Shown: positions 49,407 through 62,477, counted from the first letter of the stretch. The stretch: DNA of 64,000 nucleotides from Spisula solida (GCA_947247005.1 OX365946.1:46092734-46156733); one strand, 5' to 3'. Notes: a model not told the origin generated them from the letters alone. A program made the numbers and translations.

Positions 49407-50853
49407 CAGGGGCGTAACTAGGCGTACTCCTGTACGCCCGTGCGTACAATTCGAATCTGGACAAAATAAATTAAAAAAAAATGAAAACTCGAATTCACTA
49501 ATAAAAATCAGAGTCTAAGGGGGGTGAGGGGCATGCAGATACAATGTGTCTACAAACAATTCACTTTATAATATCAATTTTAAAGATCCGTAATTTCTCA
49601 GGTATATATAAAATAATAGCTCTATTCTTTTAATTGGGTGAAATTTATAAACTTTGCTTTTTTTAAAGCTCGCTTCGCTCGCAAATTGACTTTTTTTAGT
49701 CAATATCTTCAAGCTTGCCTGTGGCCTGCTGTTTAGATAAACAATGCATGTTTTCTAGCTCGCTTCGCTCGCTAAATAACTATCATAAAACAGTTTTCAA
49801 GTAGAGTACAAGTGTGTCTGGTGTGCTGCTAGGGTTATGAATGAGTTTTCGTTTAGCTGGTGCGCTGTTCAAATCAACAATGCATTTTTAGTGAATGAAA
49901 TTGATAAACTTGTTTTTCAAGATCGCTTCGCTTGCTTCATTCAATATCTTCAAATTTAGAACGAGTCTGTGGCCTGCTGTTCAGACAAGCAATGCATCGT
50001 ATGATATTTGGCTCGCAATGTCAATGTCTTCAAATTTAGAACAGGGAATTAGATAACACTACACGAAGGTCCGTGTTAAGAACGAGTCTGTAACACGCTG
50101 TTCAGATAAACAATGAATTTTTTCTAACTCGCTTCGCTCGCTCAATAACTTTATTATGGAACATTTTTTAATTAGAGTACACGTTTGTCTGATACACTGA
50201 TAGGATGAGGAATGCGTTTTTCTTCTACCTGACATGCTGTTTAGATCAACAAAGCAAGTTTTTCTAGCTCGCTTCGCTCGCTCATTGTTGTTAACAGTAA
50301 ATAGTTAAAAAGGGTTTGTGTGGTATGCATCAGTCATATGCAATGCAATTTTCTTTTCGCTGTTTATTTTTACAGTGAAAACTTATATATAGTAGAGAAA
50401 GGGTTTGTGTGGTTAGATAAATGATGCAATTTTCTTCTTCTTCGCTTCTTGGAATAACATCAAGTAGAGTTTGTGTTTTATGCAGCTCAGAAAACTTAAT
50501 GCATTTTTGTTCGAGCACGCTTCGCTTGTCCAATGAATGTAATTTGCATTGAGCCACAACCTCCGTCAAAGAGAAACAGCTCTACACACCCTCATTATCC
50601 AAACACCCCCCGTCACCTCTTTAAGACCCGTAGTTATGTTACATGTACGCATAAAAATAAAACGAAAAAATAACATGTATAAAAGTTATTAGTTTTTAGT
50701 AATTTTCTGTCTTAAAGCATGACGCAAAAATATAGACCTGATACTCTCAAATGCCAGGAAATCGTTTTCCTGCCAAAAAAATTTCTGGGGGGTCATGCCC
50801 CCAGACCCCCTAGCATTAGGAGTACAACCAAATATGCTCCAGTTACGCCCCTG
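49407..50853. mobile_element. TIR element, caggggcgtaact ends
   Basis: 1447 bp starting caggggcgtaact, ending agttacgcccctg, with ACAAC on both sides. No transposase. Internally ctcgcttcgctcgc-type words recur at least six times (about 49670, 49757, 49921, 50127, 50266, 50513). TIR resembles hAT-type ends, but the duplication looks 5 bp, so the class is open. Confidence 0.75.
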
Positions 50854-51120
50854 ACAACTATGTATAAATGTATGAATTTAATAGTTATGGTACATCAATT
50901 CAAATTCAAATATGAAAATTTAGTAATGCTGTATTGACTGATTATTCCATGATCCCTCATTTTATTAATGTTGTAAATTCACTGTAAACTATTTAAACTG
51001 TCGGATATCCATTGAACTGTATGTATTAATATGTATTTATCTGTTGATAATTTGATGTTTGTCCAGGGGCCATATTGGCCCATTTCAAACTATGTAATAT
51101 GTTGTATCAATACTGAATAA

Positions 51121-51197
51121 AAGTCTTCTTCTTCTTCTTTTTCTTCTTCTTCTTTTTCTTCTTTTTCTTCTTCTTCTTCTTCTTCCTCCTCTTCTTC
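51121..51197 (+). repeat. ttc microsatellite, LINE tail
   Basis: Tandem ttc with occasional ttt, directly after the LINE's aataaaagtc. Reads as the element's simple-repeat 3' tail. Confidence 0.85.
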
Positions 51198-51893
51198 GGT
51201 ATCTTAACAGTTTTATTGAGTTTAGATGATAATGTCCTGATTTAGTCTAGTTCTAAAAGTGTGTACTTAGAACATTCGTCAATTGTAGTGTTAAAAAACT
51301 TTACCCAAACTACTTGCATCTCTTAAGTCCAAAAGGGGGCACAATTTCACCAATGAGCTTGATAGAGTTACCTACTCCAGCGTATGTGTTGCGGTCATGA
51401 TGGTGATCTAGTATACAAACTTTCAACGAAATATGTCAATCCCTCCCCCGCGGCAACGGACTTATGAAATATAAGGGTTTGAAAACTTGTACCTAAAGCT
51501 TAATACTATACTTATGATAAGCATTCGACCGACGCTGAAGCCAACACCAACGCTGACGCTCGGGTGATTGCAATGCCCCCACACATTTTATTAGATACGT
51601 TTAATATGTTGATTGTCGGCTTTATTTTGATTAACAAGTAGACTCAACTTTAATTTGCTGATTGATTCCTATGTGATAAGTATTCCTTCGTATTGATCAA
51701 CTTAGCTACTTTTCTAAGCACATCTGTGTTGAGAACTTTGTCAAGCATGTATATATTCTTCTGAATTTGGCTATAGTTGCTATTTCTTCTGAATTGAACA
51801 ACAACAAGACACGTACGTTAACTTTATTCATATATATATTATGCTAAAGCTTAAATGATAGAAAACAAACGTTTTTCCATTCTTATTATTGGA

Positions 51894-52251
51894 GAGGTTG
51901 TGATGCGAACGTGTACGACTACTTGTACGTGTAGCTACCCGTACATGTATACTAACACGTTGCAATTAAAATTGGCTTGTGGAACACAACGTATCCGTGT
52001 AACGTCACATGACAGTTGTAACATGATTTCTTTGTGAATCGATAATTGGTGTTTATATACACTCAATGAGACCACGGGCGACGAAATCTTGTGTTTCCCG
52101 TGCAAACGCATACCCGTGTGACATTGTACACATAATATTTTCGTCTGTCACATGTTAGTTACGTGTAGAAACTACACATACCTTGATGACGAATTACTCA
52201 AAAGTAGTAATTATGTAGACGTACACGTTTCACGTAGAATTTCGCAACCTC
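51894..52251. repeat. Inverted-repeat element, gaggttg ends
   Basis: gaggttgtgatgcgaacgtg on the left is mirrored by cacgtagaatttcgcaacctc on the right, with gtacacgt-type steps inside. A similar gaggttgcgaagcgcacgc starts at about 82 in the GST intron. The rest of 51200-54422 shows only short frames; upstream exons of the Kunitz gene may lie there but none is convincing. Confidence 0.45.
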
Positions 52252-54422
52252 ACTATAATTAGACCAACTCTGCTACAATTTGGAATTAATAAACGTGTGT
52301 AGATTCTATATCCGAAAGTAATGTAACAGATACGCTTGTTTTTGTTTGTTTGCTCATGACTATAAAAATGTATGAACATTTACAGTACTGTAATTTAAGT
52401 TTGATTAACTTGAAACGAGCTATGTTATTTAAATATTTAAGGTTCACTCTAATGGGCGAAAATGTGTATTTTTCTTCAGTGAATTAAATACCCTTTTGGC
52501 ATAAAAACACATTAGTTTCATATATCAATTTGTAGCTTAAAGTTCAAATAATCTATATCAATGAGTGTTTTTGTTATATTTACTTGTTATAAACAATGTA
52601 CATTGTATTTATAAAAAGTTAATTACAAAATAGGTAACATTTTTCAAAATGTCAGTCTCATTTATTGGGTAACAAAATGCTAGAAAAATTAGAAATTGTG
52701 GTTGTCAAATATTTGATCAAGGTCATGCCTGCCCATTTATTTAAATAAAAGCAGTCAAAATGCATTGATTTTGAACAATAAAATACATCAACATGAATTA
52801 AAATATATCACATGTGTATGTGTGAAGGCCTACTTTTAATAAATCCTAAATAGTTTAGGGTACGGTGGGCCTGACGGACCAGATAGTTGTTGGTTTGTCA
52901 ATAACCGATTTTATCGGGTCTATGAGACTTAAAACTTGATTATTATTAGTTTTAAGTTACCTCGAAAGAACTGAAACAGGTTTATGGAAAATTAATTAAA
53001 GCTTTAGTATTTCTTTCAATTATACACATATTTAGTTAGATATTCCTTTCCATTGTATTTTATTTGTTTATATACCAAAGAAATTGCTACTTTGTCTTTA
53101 GTCGTACTGGTCACTGATAACGTTTGTTCCGTCCGTTAGCCCGTTTCTTTTAACATGAAGAAAATGCTGTATTTGGTCAGTTTGTGTGTTAAAATGGTTA
53201 AATATTACTCAAAAAACTATTTGCAGACGATAATATAGCATGGCAGTAACCTCACACCATACATAAACTTACCGAGCACGTTGTAACATTTGCACGGACT
53301 ATTCGTGTGGATTGAAATATTTTGACAGCTACATGTAATGACCGATTTTACACAAAATGTATGTGGTCGAGAAACGATCCAGACAATCGAGTTACAAAAC
53401 TGTGTTTGTAATGATTATACGAACATAAATAACATTAGGATTATTTAAAAACGCATAGTACTTTTGTAATTTAGCTAAAATAAAGTTTGACAGACAGCCT
53501 CGTAACACATATCAGATTATCAATTCGCTAACATGTGCAGCATGTGTTGAGGAAAATGCTGATATTGATGTTTTATTGGGACTTATATTAAACCGTAAGT
53601 ATCATATTGTATTCGATGTCATCATTCGTTATGAACGGCACATTATGAACTCCGCTTTATAATGGTTTCGTCGATAAACTGTCGCACTACTTTGGCGCAT
53701 GAATATAAATTTGCTACACAGCGCGAAATTCGTAAACAAACAAGATGAAAACAATAATAAATATTTGGATTTCATTGTTATTATCGTAGGATCGTTTGTA
53801 AAGTTAATAAGTTATGAATGCAATAAAGTGCATTATTCGATCTAGCTATCGATTATGTTGATTACTTTATTTGAAAAAAATGTTGCTGTACGTTTACTGT
53901 GGTGACAGGAGGGAGCAAACATGGCGACTTCCTTGTCGAAATTACACATCAACATGAAGGTGTTTTTCTCGTAAACAAAACACCTGCAGCTAATTTCAAG
54001 CCTGGCATGCCCTTGCGACGATTAATTATAAAGTATATTCAATGAGTTCGTATTATAAAATACAATAATGATAACGTTTGACATTTTGAAAAAAATGCTG
54101 TATTTTTCAGTCAAAAATCGCCTTTATTTTAGTGTTAGCGTTTGAATAAGGCGACTATATGGCACATTTCAGATCACAAGCAAGTGCTACAATGGTTTCC
54201 TATAATATATGATAAAATCAGATGGCATACGCTGTTTGAAATAGCTTTTTTCAAGTGTATGTTTTTCAAGCATTTTCAAGGGGTAGGATCTACCTTAAAT
54301 TACATTGTACAGACATTCAAATCATACGAATGACCAATTGGGTTATACGACCGATTTATAAAAAGGTTCCACAGCTGGTTTATTTCTTGAAGTCTATTTC
54401 CACTGTGTCTTGATTGTTTCAG

Positions 54423-57400
54423 ATGTTTGCAAACTGCCACTCGTGACCGGAACATGTACTGTTAACTATAGACTTTGGTACTTCGATACTGGTAGTCTGG
54501 ATTGCATGCCGTTTACATATGGAGGTTGTGGTGGAAATGGGAACATGTTTCGTACGAGGGCTGACTGTGAAAGACGATGTTTAAATGGTACAGCAGGGCT
54601 GGTATTAACAAAGCATCTTAGTAGAAAACTTAGAATTTTCTTTAAAACATAATAATTCCTTAAGTGTGTCAGCTAAGCATGACAATCAAGATTAAGGCAT
54701 TTTTGCATAGGTTTAAAGCATTGTGTAAAGAGCTACAATAATCACTAAGAAAACATGGATAATTCTTCAATTTTCGGGAAATATGAGCTACACAAATATT
54801 TAACTTAAGTCAAAATATTTAAGTTTTCCACTAAGATGCTTTGTGAATACCAGCCCTGGTATGTATGTGTAGGTCTATCTGCCGGTTGTAGTCACATAGT
54901 CACACAGCCTAGTTGGCGTAAATGACGTAAGAATAGTTGACCTAGATCCTTAAACATGGTATGCAGGTTAGTCGTGACCAGAAAATGACCCCTGGTGTTG
55001 AGGTCAGTAGGTCAAGGTCAGTGTATTCTGATCCATAACTAAAGATCAATTTGGCATAGGAACCACACATTTGATTTTTAAAATTTTTATCACTACAAAT
55101 GTCATGATGAGATATATATCGTATTCAATTTAAACAAACATATATCTTCTATTTATTTGGTTGTGTTTTGTGCCGAACGATTTAACATAGTCAAATTAAT
55201 GTGCAAAAATATTTATCTGGTATGAATACCATGATTCTGCTAATCAAGCAATGTGTTTTTTCTACGGGGTGTAATATTGATCACTGACCGGTAGGTAACA
55301 TCGGAATGGCTTTGCTTATGCAACAGACTCCCCTGTTCTCGATGTACAGAAGCATGGTCTCGATTGTTATAATGCGCTGCTTGAAATTTCGGATGTTTCT
55401 GCTTTATTCGGTATTTTTTTGGGACATTGACCAATGTGATCCGCATGCTGAAATTGATGAACTATATTTTGCAGACCGTTTACACCGGCGGAAGTTACAC
55501 AACTGACCGGTTTACTTTAGGTACCAAACCACCAAATAAATTTGTTCTTTAACTCAATGTAAAGTGACAAATTGCTGACTCAAAAATGGTAAACTTTTGT
55601 CCAGGGGGACCTCTTAAAATCCACCAATCAATAGAAATAGCATATAGGCCCAAGAAAATGAAATAAATATCAGGGGGTTGCGTATCATATAAGAAATGTT
55701 TGGTTTGTCAAACGCGGTGAACATATTTTCTCACACGCGCGGACTGATTCGAAGTCCGTTAGCCACAACCCTACTTTCACTTTGAAATTCATAATTAAGT
55801 CAGAATATCAAAAATTTCTAAATAAATCAGTTTCACTACATCACATAGATGTGTACAAAGCATTTAAACCCAATTACATGATCCTAATGCTGATTTGTCA
55901 AGACATACCACCATTTCCAGCCAAATCAAAGTTTTTTACAGAACTACTTGTCTAGCGGGTCCGCGTAGGCATTTGGTGGTTAGGTACCTTAAGCTAAAGT
56001 GGCGCCGTCTATTGGTGGCGTAGGAAGAAAAGTAGTTAATCAACTTTTTGCGATTTTTGAAACATGTGTTAAAACCAGTGAACAACTAACAAGAGGGCCC
56101 AAAGGGCCATAGGTCGCTCACCTTTCCTAGTTGTTCATGAACTCCTAATGGTAGACTCTATTGCATGTACAAGGTTTTCATATTGTCTTATGCTTTATAA
56201 TTTAGACCCAATGACATATTGAAGTGATTTGACCTTGTGACCTAGTTTTTGACCCCGGATGACCCAATATCAAACTTGATCTAGATTTTATTGAGATGAT
56301 CATTGTGACCAAGTTTCATACAGATTAGGCCAAAATTGTGACCTCTAATGACTACACAAGGTTTTTCTATGATTTGACCTTGTGACCTAGTTTTTGACCC
56401 CGGATGACCCAATATCGAACTAGACCTAGATTTTGTTGACAAGATCCTTGTGACCTAGTTTTATAAAGATTAAGTTAAAATTGTGACCTCTACAGACTAC
56501 ACAAGGTTTTCCTATGATTTGACCTTGTGACCTAGTTTTTGACCTTGGATGACCCAATATCAAACTTGACCGAGATTTTGTTAAGATGATCATTGAGACC
56601 AAGTTTCATAAATATTAGGTCAAAATTGTGACCTAGTGACTACACAAGCTTTTTCTATGATTTGACCTTGTGACCTAGTTTTTGACCCCGGATAACCCAA
56701 TATCGAACTTGACCTAGATTTTGTTGACAATATCATTGTGACCTAGTTTTATAGAGATTAAGTTAAAATTGTGACCTCTACAGACTACACAAGGTTTTTC
56801 TATGATTTGACATTGTGACCTTGTTTTTGACCTTGGATGACCCAATATCGAACTTGACCGAGATTTTGTTAAGATGGTCATTGTGACCAAGTTTCATAAA
56901 TATTAGATCAAAATTGTGACCTCTAGTGAATACACAAGATTTTTCTATGATTTGACCTTGTGACCTAGTTTTTGACCCCGAATGACCCAATTTCGAACTT
57001 GACCTAGATTTGTTGAGGTGATCATTGTGATCAAGTTTCATAAAGATTAGGCCAAAATTGTGACATCTAGTGTCTACACAAACAAATTGTGGACGGACGA
57101 CGGACGAAGAGTGATCACAAAAGCTCACCCTGTCACTTTGTGACAGGTGAGCTAAAAACGTACACTTGTATATCTCGCACTTTACTCAAGTTTCTGGAAC
57201 AGATTACATAAAATCAGAATTATTTGAAAAAATTGTTATTTCGTTAGCTTGAAGCTTTAATTGGCGGGCTTAAAGATTTCCGTTTGTCTCAAGTAAATAT
57301 TGCAATGCATAAAGGTCGAGGTGATCAGAATGGCATTCATTCGTTCAATTTCAGGATTTTCATCGCTTTGATTATACCTTATTGTTACACGCAAAGACAA

Positions 57401-60400
57401 GTATTTATACATATAATTGCAATAAATGCATGCACTGCATTGGTAGTTTACGGTAAAACAAACGATACTGCTATCGGAATTGTTTTCATGCGCACTAGTC
57501 GTAATTTATACTGATATGATGGATTTAAGATCCGGACAATGGGATTTCTATTAGATAGATAGTCAAAAACAACACTTTGTTGACCACCTACCATTATCGG
57601 CATGTTTATCTTCAGATGGTTTACCCGGGTACAACAATACTTCTGAGAGTTACATCTACAACATTACTACCCAAGTTTACAATCGTAAGTTCACTAAACC
57701 TTATTTCTTAATTGATTATAGTCGGTACTGAATCTAATTATATTATTTTAGCAACTGGTCACGTGGGAAGTGGATCATTCTCACGATCTTGTAACAGCGA
57801 CAAATACGAACTTTCCCACTTTTCCAAAGACTTTCCCACTTCAATTTTCTTCAACAGGAAACGATGTAAGAGTTACACAACCAGAACTAAAAATATCTAT
57901 TTCGAACAGCCATTGTACTTTTTGATACTAGTTTTTTATAATCAAAACGCGCGTAAAGTATCGCTAATTTAACGTTCCGAGTAGTCTAGAGGCACGGGAT
58001 CCCGTTGGCCGGACGCGCTACCCCGATGGCCAGACGCGCGACCTCGTTGGTCGGACGCGAGACCCGATGACCGAAAGCGCATTGTAGGGGAAGTGCAGTA
58101 CAGGAAAACCTGAAGTCTTTGTTGCAAATGTTTGGAATTATTCCCCTTTGAATTTTTGCATACTTAAAGGGGCATGCCCTGGAACTGAAGTGTTTCGAAT
58201 ATCAATCAAATTGGTATCATTTTAATATCTAAGTCAAATAATGAAAACCCTATAAAAAAGTTACGAAATATCCCGCTAGTTTAAAAAAAACATTTCAAGA
58301 ATAACTAAATATCGTTGTCGTCAATAAAAGGCTGACAGCCTTTTATTCAAATCGATATACAAAATATCGAAGCGCGCGTTATAGAGCAAATTCTTAAGTC
58401 AAATTCTTCTTTGACTTTTCGGTAATAGTTGGTTTTACAAGTGATTTAAACGCAATTTTGTTGTATGAAAACCAAGACACTCCAGTTTCTGGACATGCCA
58501 CTTTAATTCTTGTCTGGAGTTTTTGCATACGAACGGCATAATTGCAATCAAAGAATACCAGTGTGTAAGGCAGGATATCTTTGCACGACCCATACTAAAC
58601 CACAAGAAATGAGAGAACATATTATTCAAACGCGAAGAGAAAGTCCAGAAAAGGGGAGTAGTTTTGGCTCGGTTCATTCGATTTCGCGGAACAGATTAAA
58701 CATATGCATGGATTGCGCTCTTAGTGTGTCCATATTATTGACGTCAGAACAGGCAGAACGTCGTTTCAAACTAGTCACCGGCTTGGTTTAACGCTGTATT
58801 GTGGAAGGGCAAAACGTTTCAATCGTATGTTTAGCTCTATATGAAACGTAGATACGGTCATTGATAACATAGAAGGTTAATTTGAATGATTATGTCCATT
58901 TTTGAATAATTAATATTGTATGTAAGACTTCAATAATATGTGTTTGTTCGCATAGTATATTGAATGACCCTCGTAGGTGTAAATTACGATATTACGTATA
59001 CACATTTTCATTCTTAAGTTTTATTTCGCCATTTTCGCTCACGAAAGTAAAATATACGCATTGCCATTCCTCGAGTGTAAATTGAAAGCATTTCTAAACT
59101 ACTTGTTTCGTTGCCATTTGCATTCACACTGTACGTATTCCTTTCTCAAATACAATTTATCGAATCAATCAAGCAGTCAGTTAGCCACGGATAGCATAGC
59201 TTTACTTTGTTTGCTTATCATCTGTCACAAATGTGTATATATTAATTTTACGTGAACTAGTATATGCAAATATTTCTAAAATATTGGTATAGTCCAGAGA
59301 ATTTGACATGACTCTCGACCTTTAAATTAGTATAATTTAACAGCTGATATATTGTCTATAATTATAACCCCGGCTGTAAGCGGAAAGTATCTCGAAGACG
59401 CTTGAGGTGTAATACCAAAACAAATCTAAAGAACCGATATTGCACGATTTGCTCGCGGAAAATTATATATTCAACGCAATTACCTTGTAATATATTCATG
59501 CATAAAGGTCAGGATCATGTCAAATTATCTGTGCTATATCTTTTTTTTGTAACTTTTTATTTTTCACATGTAGTGTTCAATACATACAAGCATATATAGA
59601 TTAAAGAATAGATATACATATAACATGCTAACATTCAATATTATAGGCTATAGTGTCTACACAACAATAATATAATCAATGCTAATATGTTTTGTTCTAT
59701 CTAAGCAAGTCAAATACTATGTTTTATAAATTAAATTGGCCAATAGCATGCCGTAATATTTATTGAAATCTGATATAAAATTAGGAGTGCCTACAATATT
59801 AGAATTCAGCTAAGATTTTTTATAAGTTATCTTTGAAACATATTTTACTTATCCTGTCAAAATTTAAATTACATATTGAGCACAACATATGATAAAAGGT
59901 TTGTTTAAAGAATTTGAAAAAAAAGAACAAAGCCTGTGTCAGGTCACAGATTTAACCTTGCATATACCCATAAAATATCTACAATTGTTTGTACTTACAC
60001 ACACTGAGTATTATGTACATGCTTTGTAATTCCAAAGCTTTTAACAGAGTTATTGCTACATACTGTGGTGAGACTTATACCATAAAAAGAAGAAAAGAAA
60101 GAAAGAGAGAAAAAAAAGGAATATACGTAGCAAACAACAACTACCATGGTGCATGTTACTAATACTGTAGTAAAACAATATACATATATATATATTGCTG
60201 CATGTATTTTCAAGTGTTGCGTGGCTGAACTGGTTGGTCAATTTGGTCGACACGTAACAGTGTACATAAACTACCCCACAAACGTTTAAACTTATTTTCT
60301 GTGAACCTAATAGTGGCCAGATATTTTTCTGTCTTGATATATTGTAACAATTTTCTACTAAATGCATTAATATTTAATTCAACGGACCCTGTTTTACATT

Positions 60401-61321
60401 GAAATATGTACATTTTAACAAATAATAGTAATAAGGTAGTAGACGTGTGGAGCAAAGGGTTTCCTAAAATAATATCCACCTTTGTCCAATTAGTACTGAA
60501 ATTTGGAATGAGTCTCACGAGCCAGGTTTTAACTTGTTCTAAAAATACTTGGGTTTTAGGGCATTCATAAAACAGATGAGATATTGATTCCACCTCTCGG
60601 TTACAAAAAACACAAAGATTGTTGTTTACTATGCCCATTGTTGACATTAAAGAATTTGTGCCTAAAATTCTATGATTAATTCTAAACTGTAGCCATTGAA
60701 GTTTTGAATCTTTTGTTACTTTAAAAGGAGATGCGTATACATGTTTCCAGTAAATATTATTGTTATTCAGCTCCCCATTCCATTTTGCCTTTGACTAAAT
60801 TTCAGACTTGTTAAGAATAAGAATATCGTAAAATACTCTGCACCCTTTTTGTGTGCTCATAATGTATGAGATATATAGTGGCTGTACTGGGTTAATCAAT
60901 TTCTTTATCAAGGTCTGGTCTAAATTAGCCTTATTCATAAAATGTCTAATCGAGTTAATTAATCCTCTATATTGCAAAAGGTTACATTGTATATTTTAAG
61001 TGTTTCTGACAAAATCAAATGAGTAAAAGTTCCTGTCATTATCATTGCTTCGAAGGTCGTTAACTAACAGTATTACTTTTTCTAAGAATTTGTTAAAGCA
61101 AAAGGTTTTACCTCCGATTTTGAAGATTTTATTATACCATAGTGATAAATCTTTCAGTGTGTTGACTTTAACATTATTTGTCATAATGGAGTAACCCTGA
61201 AAAAATCTGTGCTATAGCTTACTCACAATAGTTGTGTATGCCAATGCAGGTGTAGTTAAATGATATTGATTCTTTATAGGCACAGATTCTCAAACCAATA
61301 CGACGAAGACTGACGACGAAG
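54423..61321 (+). CDS. Kunitz-domain extracellular protein, partial
   Basis: Exon 54423-54587 (acceptor tttcag, donor gtacag) encodes a complete Kunitz/BPTI domain with six cysteines in canonical order: VCKLP, VTGTC, SLDC, YGGCGGNGN, RADC, RRC. This fold usually inhibits serine proteases by inserting the residue after the second Cys; here that P1 position is Thr, poor for trypsin, so an elastase-type target or a non-inhibitory role is possible. Two small exons fit downstream: 57616-57684 (DGLPGYNNTSESYIYNITTQ...) and 61280-61321 (TDSQTNTTKTDDE), both bounded by ag/gt sites. All three are phase 1-1, which lets extracellular modules be shuffled, and the small ones are Ser/Thr/Asn-rich with sequons, like a glycosylated linker. 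Signal peptide and ends are not seen. Kunitz exon sure; the chain of exons is inference. Confidence 0.7.
54594..54858. mobile_element. MITE at the Kunitz exon donor (265 bp)
   Basis: cagggctggtatt...caaagcatcttagt at the left is mirrored at the right, ending ccagccctg. Starts 6 bp after the Kunitz exon ends. The sequence after it (gtatgtatg) looks like a displaced donor. No clear target duplication. Confidence 0.75.
55520..55988. mobile_element. MITE with TTA target duplication
   Basis: ggtaccaaaccaccaaat and atttggtggttaggtacc are inverted ends with one mismatch; TTA on both sides. 469 bp, no coding. TTA duplication suggests a PIF/Harbinger-type MITE. Confidence 0.7.
56088..57156. repeat. 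145-bp tandem repeat element, about 6 units
   Basis: Opens aacaagagggcccaaagggc and gtcgctcacc, and closes with a hairpin tgtcactttgtgaca plus ggtgagctaaaa, so the whole has inverted-looking ends. Between are six units: gatttgaccttgtgacc-type starts at 56226, 56371, 56516, 56659, 56804 and 56949. The 116-residue - strand frame at 57128-56778 is a translation of the repeats. Confidence 0.85.
58001..58080 (+). repeat. GC-rich 20-21-bp repeat, 4 units
   Basis: Units cccgttggccggacgcgcta, then cgatggccagacgcgcga-, tcgttggtcggacgcgaga- and cgatgaccgaaagcgc-type. A CpG-rich island in AT-rich DNA within a Kunitz-gene intron. Confidence 0.7.
58167..58503. mobile_element. MITE, TA target (337 bp)
   Basis: aaggggcatgccctggaact and its mirrored end agtttctggacatgccactt, flanked by TA. 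Contains the hairpin caataaaaggctgacagcct. Non-coding. Confidence 0.6.
60190..61195 (-). mobile_element. LINE ORF2 C-terminal fragment (L1/Tx1-like)
   Basis: Minus-strand frames: LKDLSLWYNKIFKIGGKTFC and VILLVNDLRSNDND (61184-60996), QYRGLINSIRHFMNKANL (60977-60795), then NNLCVFCNREVESISHLFYE (60647-60210), the zinc-knuckle-like end. Order and motifs fit the post-RT region of L1/Tx1-type LINEs. Frames are broken. The 3' UTR probably continues left to about 59600. Confidence 0.75.
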
Positions 61322-62202
61322 GTAATTAAACTTATTTACAAGTTGTTTCTGCGTGTGTGGCTGTGTATTCTATGGTATACATATTAGAAGTTTGTGAAAA
61401 TGAATACATGACTATTTGTGTAACGTGGACGTCTAAGTGAATACTACTTAGGGTTTTTTATCATGTTTGTACATGTACATGTACGTTTAGTTTCTAAAAG
61501 TTATATAAACTTAATCGATAATCACACTCCTAACGCAACACCTAAATATAAATTATAGTTTTCATAATTTCTTGACTATTAATCAATTGATATGGTTAAA
61601 ATTTGGAATGTGGATTAAATAATACAATTATGTGTACGCCTTCTAGAATGTATGTGCAAATCAGTAAATTGAACGATGAAAATAAAACCAAACTAGAATA
61701 ACCAATGTCGTGACCAGGGCTCCGTGATAGTATGCGGGAAGAGGGGAGGGGAGGGAGAAAAGTGTAGAAGTACATGTATAGTGGGTTTGCAGAATTATCA
61801 GGGCTATTAGTTACAAGTTTTTGTACTAAGACAATAATAAAGTAATATCTATGCATGTTCTGACGCCTGAAATAAAGTAATTTCCTATAGAGAAACCATG
61901 ATGAACTTTGACTTTTATAATGTCAGAAATGGTTTTCGACGGACTAAATTTGCACACTTCAGTTTATTCATAACATTGATTTCATTGACATTGCCCTGTT
62001 CCTACATCGTCCTGATTGGTCTATGTTTGCAACACAGGACTACATTTGTCTGTTTGTTTTGTGCGCCAGTGTTTAGGGGAATCAGTCAAAATTTATTAAA
62101 GCTAGAGTTGTCACCCTTTGCTATAAATGTGTGCATTGTTTTTGTCCATATTGTGGTAGTCAATACCAGTAATATAGCAAGTTTCTGCAAAGTATCTGGG
62201 TA

Positions 62203-62417
62203 AAGGTGCCAGGAAGCTGTGTTTCGGTGCTATACACCGGACACATCAAATAACCAGACTGTCTGTTCGAAATAAGAGCTAGGCGCACTTCTGCAGCGCC
62301 GGACATGCCTGTATCTAATGTCTGTCACTCCCTTCAGTGGCTTTCTCTCAGACTGTCCCTGTGGTAAGAACATGCTGTAACTGCACTGGTAGAGGATACA
62401 CAGCTTCCTGGCACCTT
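62203..62417. mobile_element. MITE, TA target (215 bp)
   Basis: aaggtgccaggaagctgtg and cacagcttcctggcacctt form a perfect 19-bp TIR bordered by TA on both sides. Non-coding; Tc1/mariner-type by its target. Confidence 0.8.
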
Positions 62418-62477
62418 TAATCATATACTTTGCATGACACACGGTCAGATATAGCGGGAAATATTATAATGTCAAGT

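Larger units (their letters stand above)
48510..51200 (+). mobile_element. LINE 3' end with two nested insertions
   Basis: The + strand encodes LEDEYHFLFECELYKDLRIT and YYRNCSSIY, interrupted at 48631-49169, then KTVELLRCENNKIIRNLAVY and a stop after KTKNE. Same C-terminal type as LINE beta. The 3' UTR carries the 49407-50853 element and ends in gaataaaagtc followed by ttc repeats. 5' truncated near 48510. Confidence 0.8.

Noticed and set aside
53530..53605. Possible upstream exon of the Kunitz gene ending before gtaagt at 53605
   Set aside because: A plausible donor, but no signal peptide, weak acceptor and no recognisable sequence; not enough to call.
56778..57128. 116-residue - strand ORF with HNFDLIFMKLGHNDHLNK repeats
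   Set aside because: Translation of the 145-bp tandem repeat; repeat-derived, with no domain.
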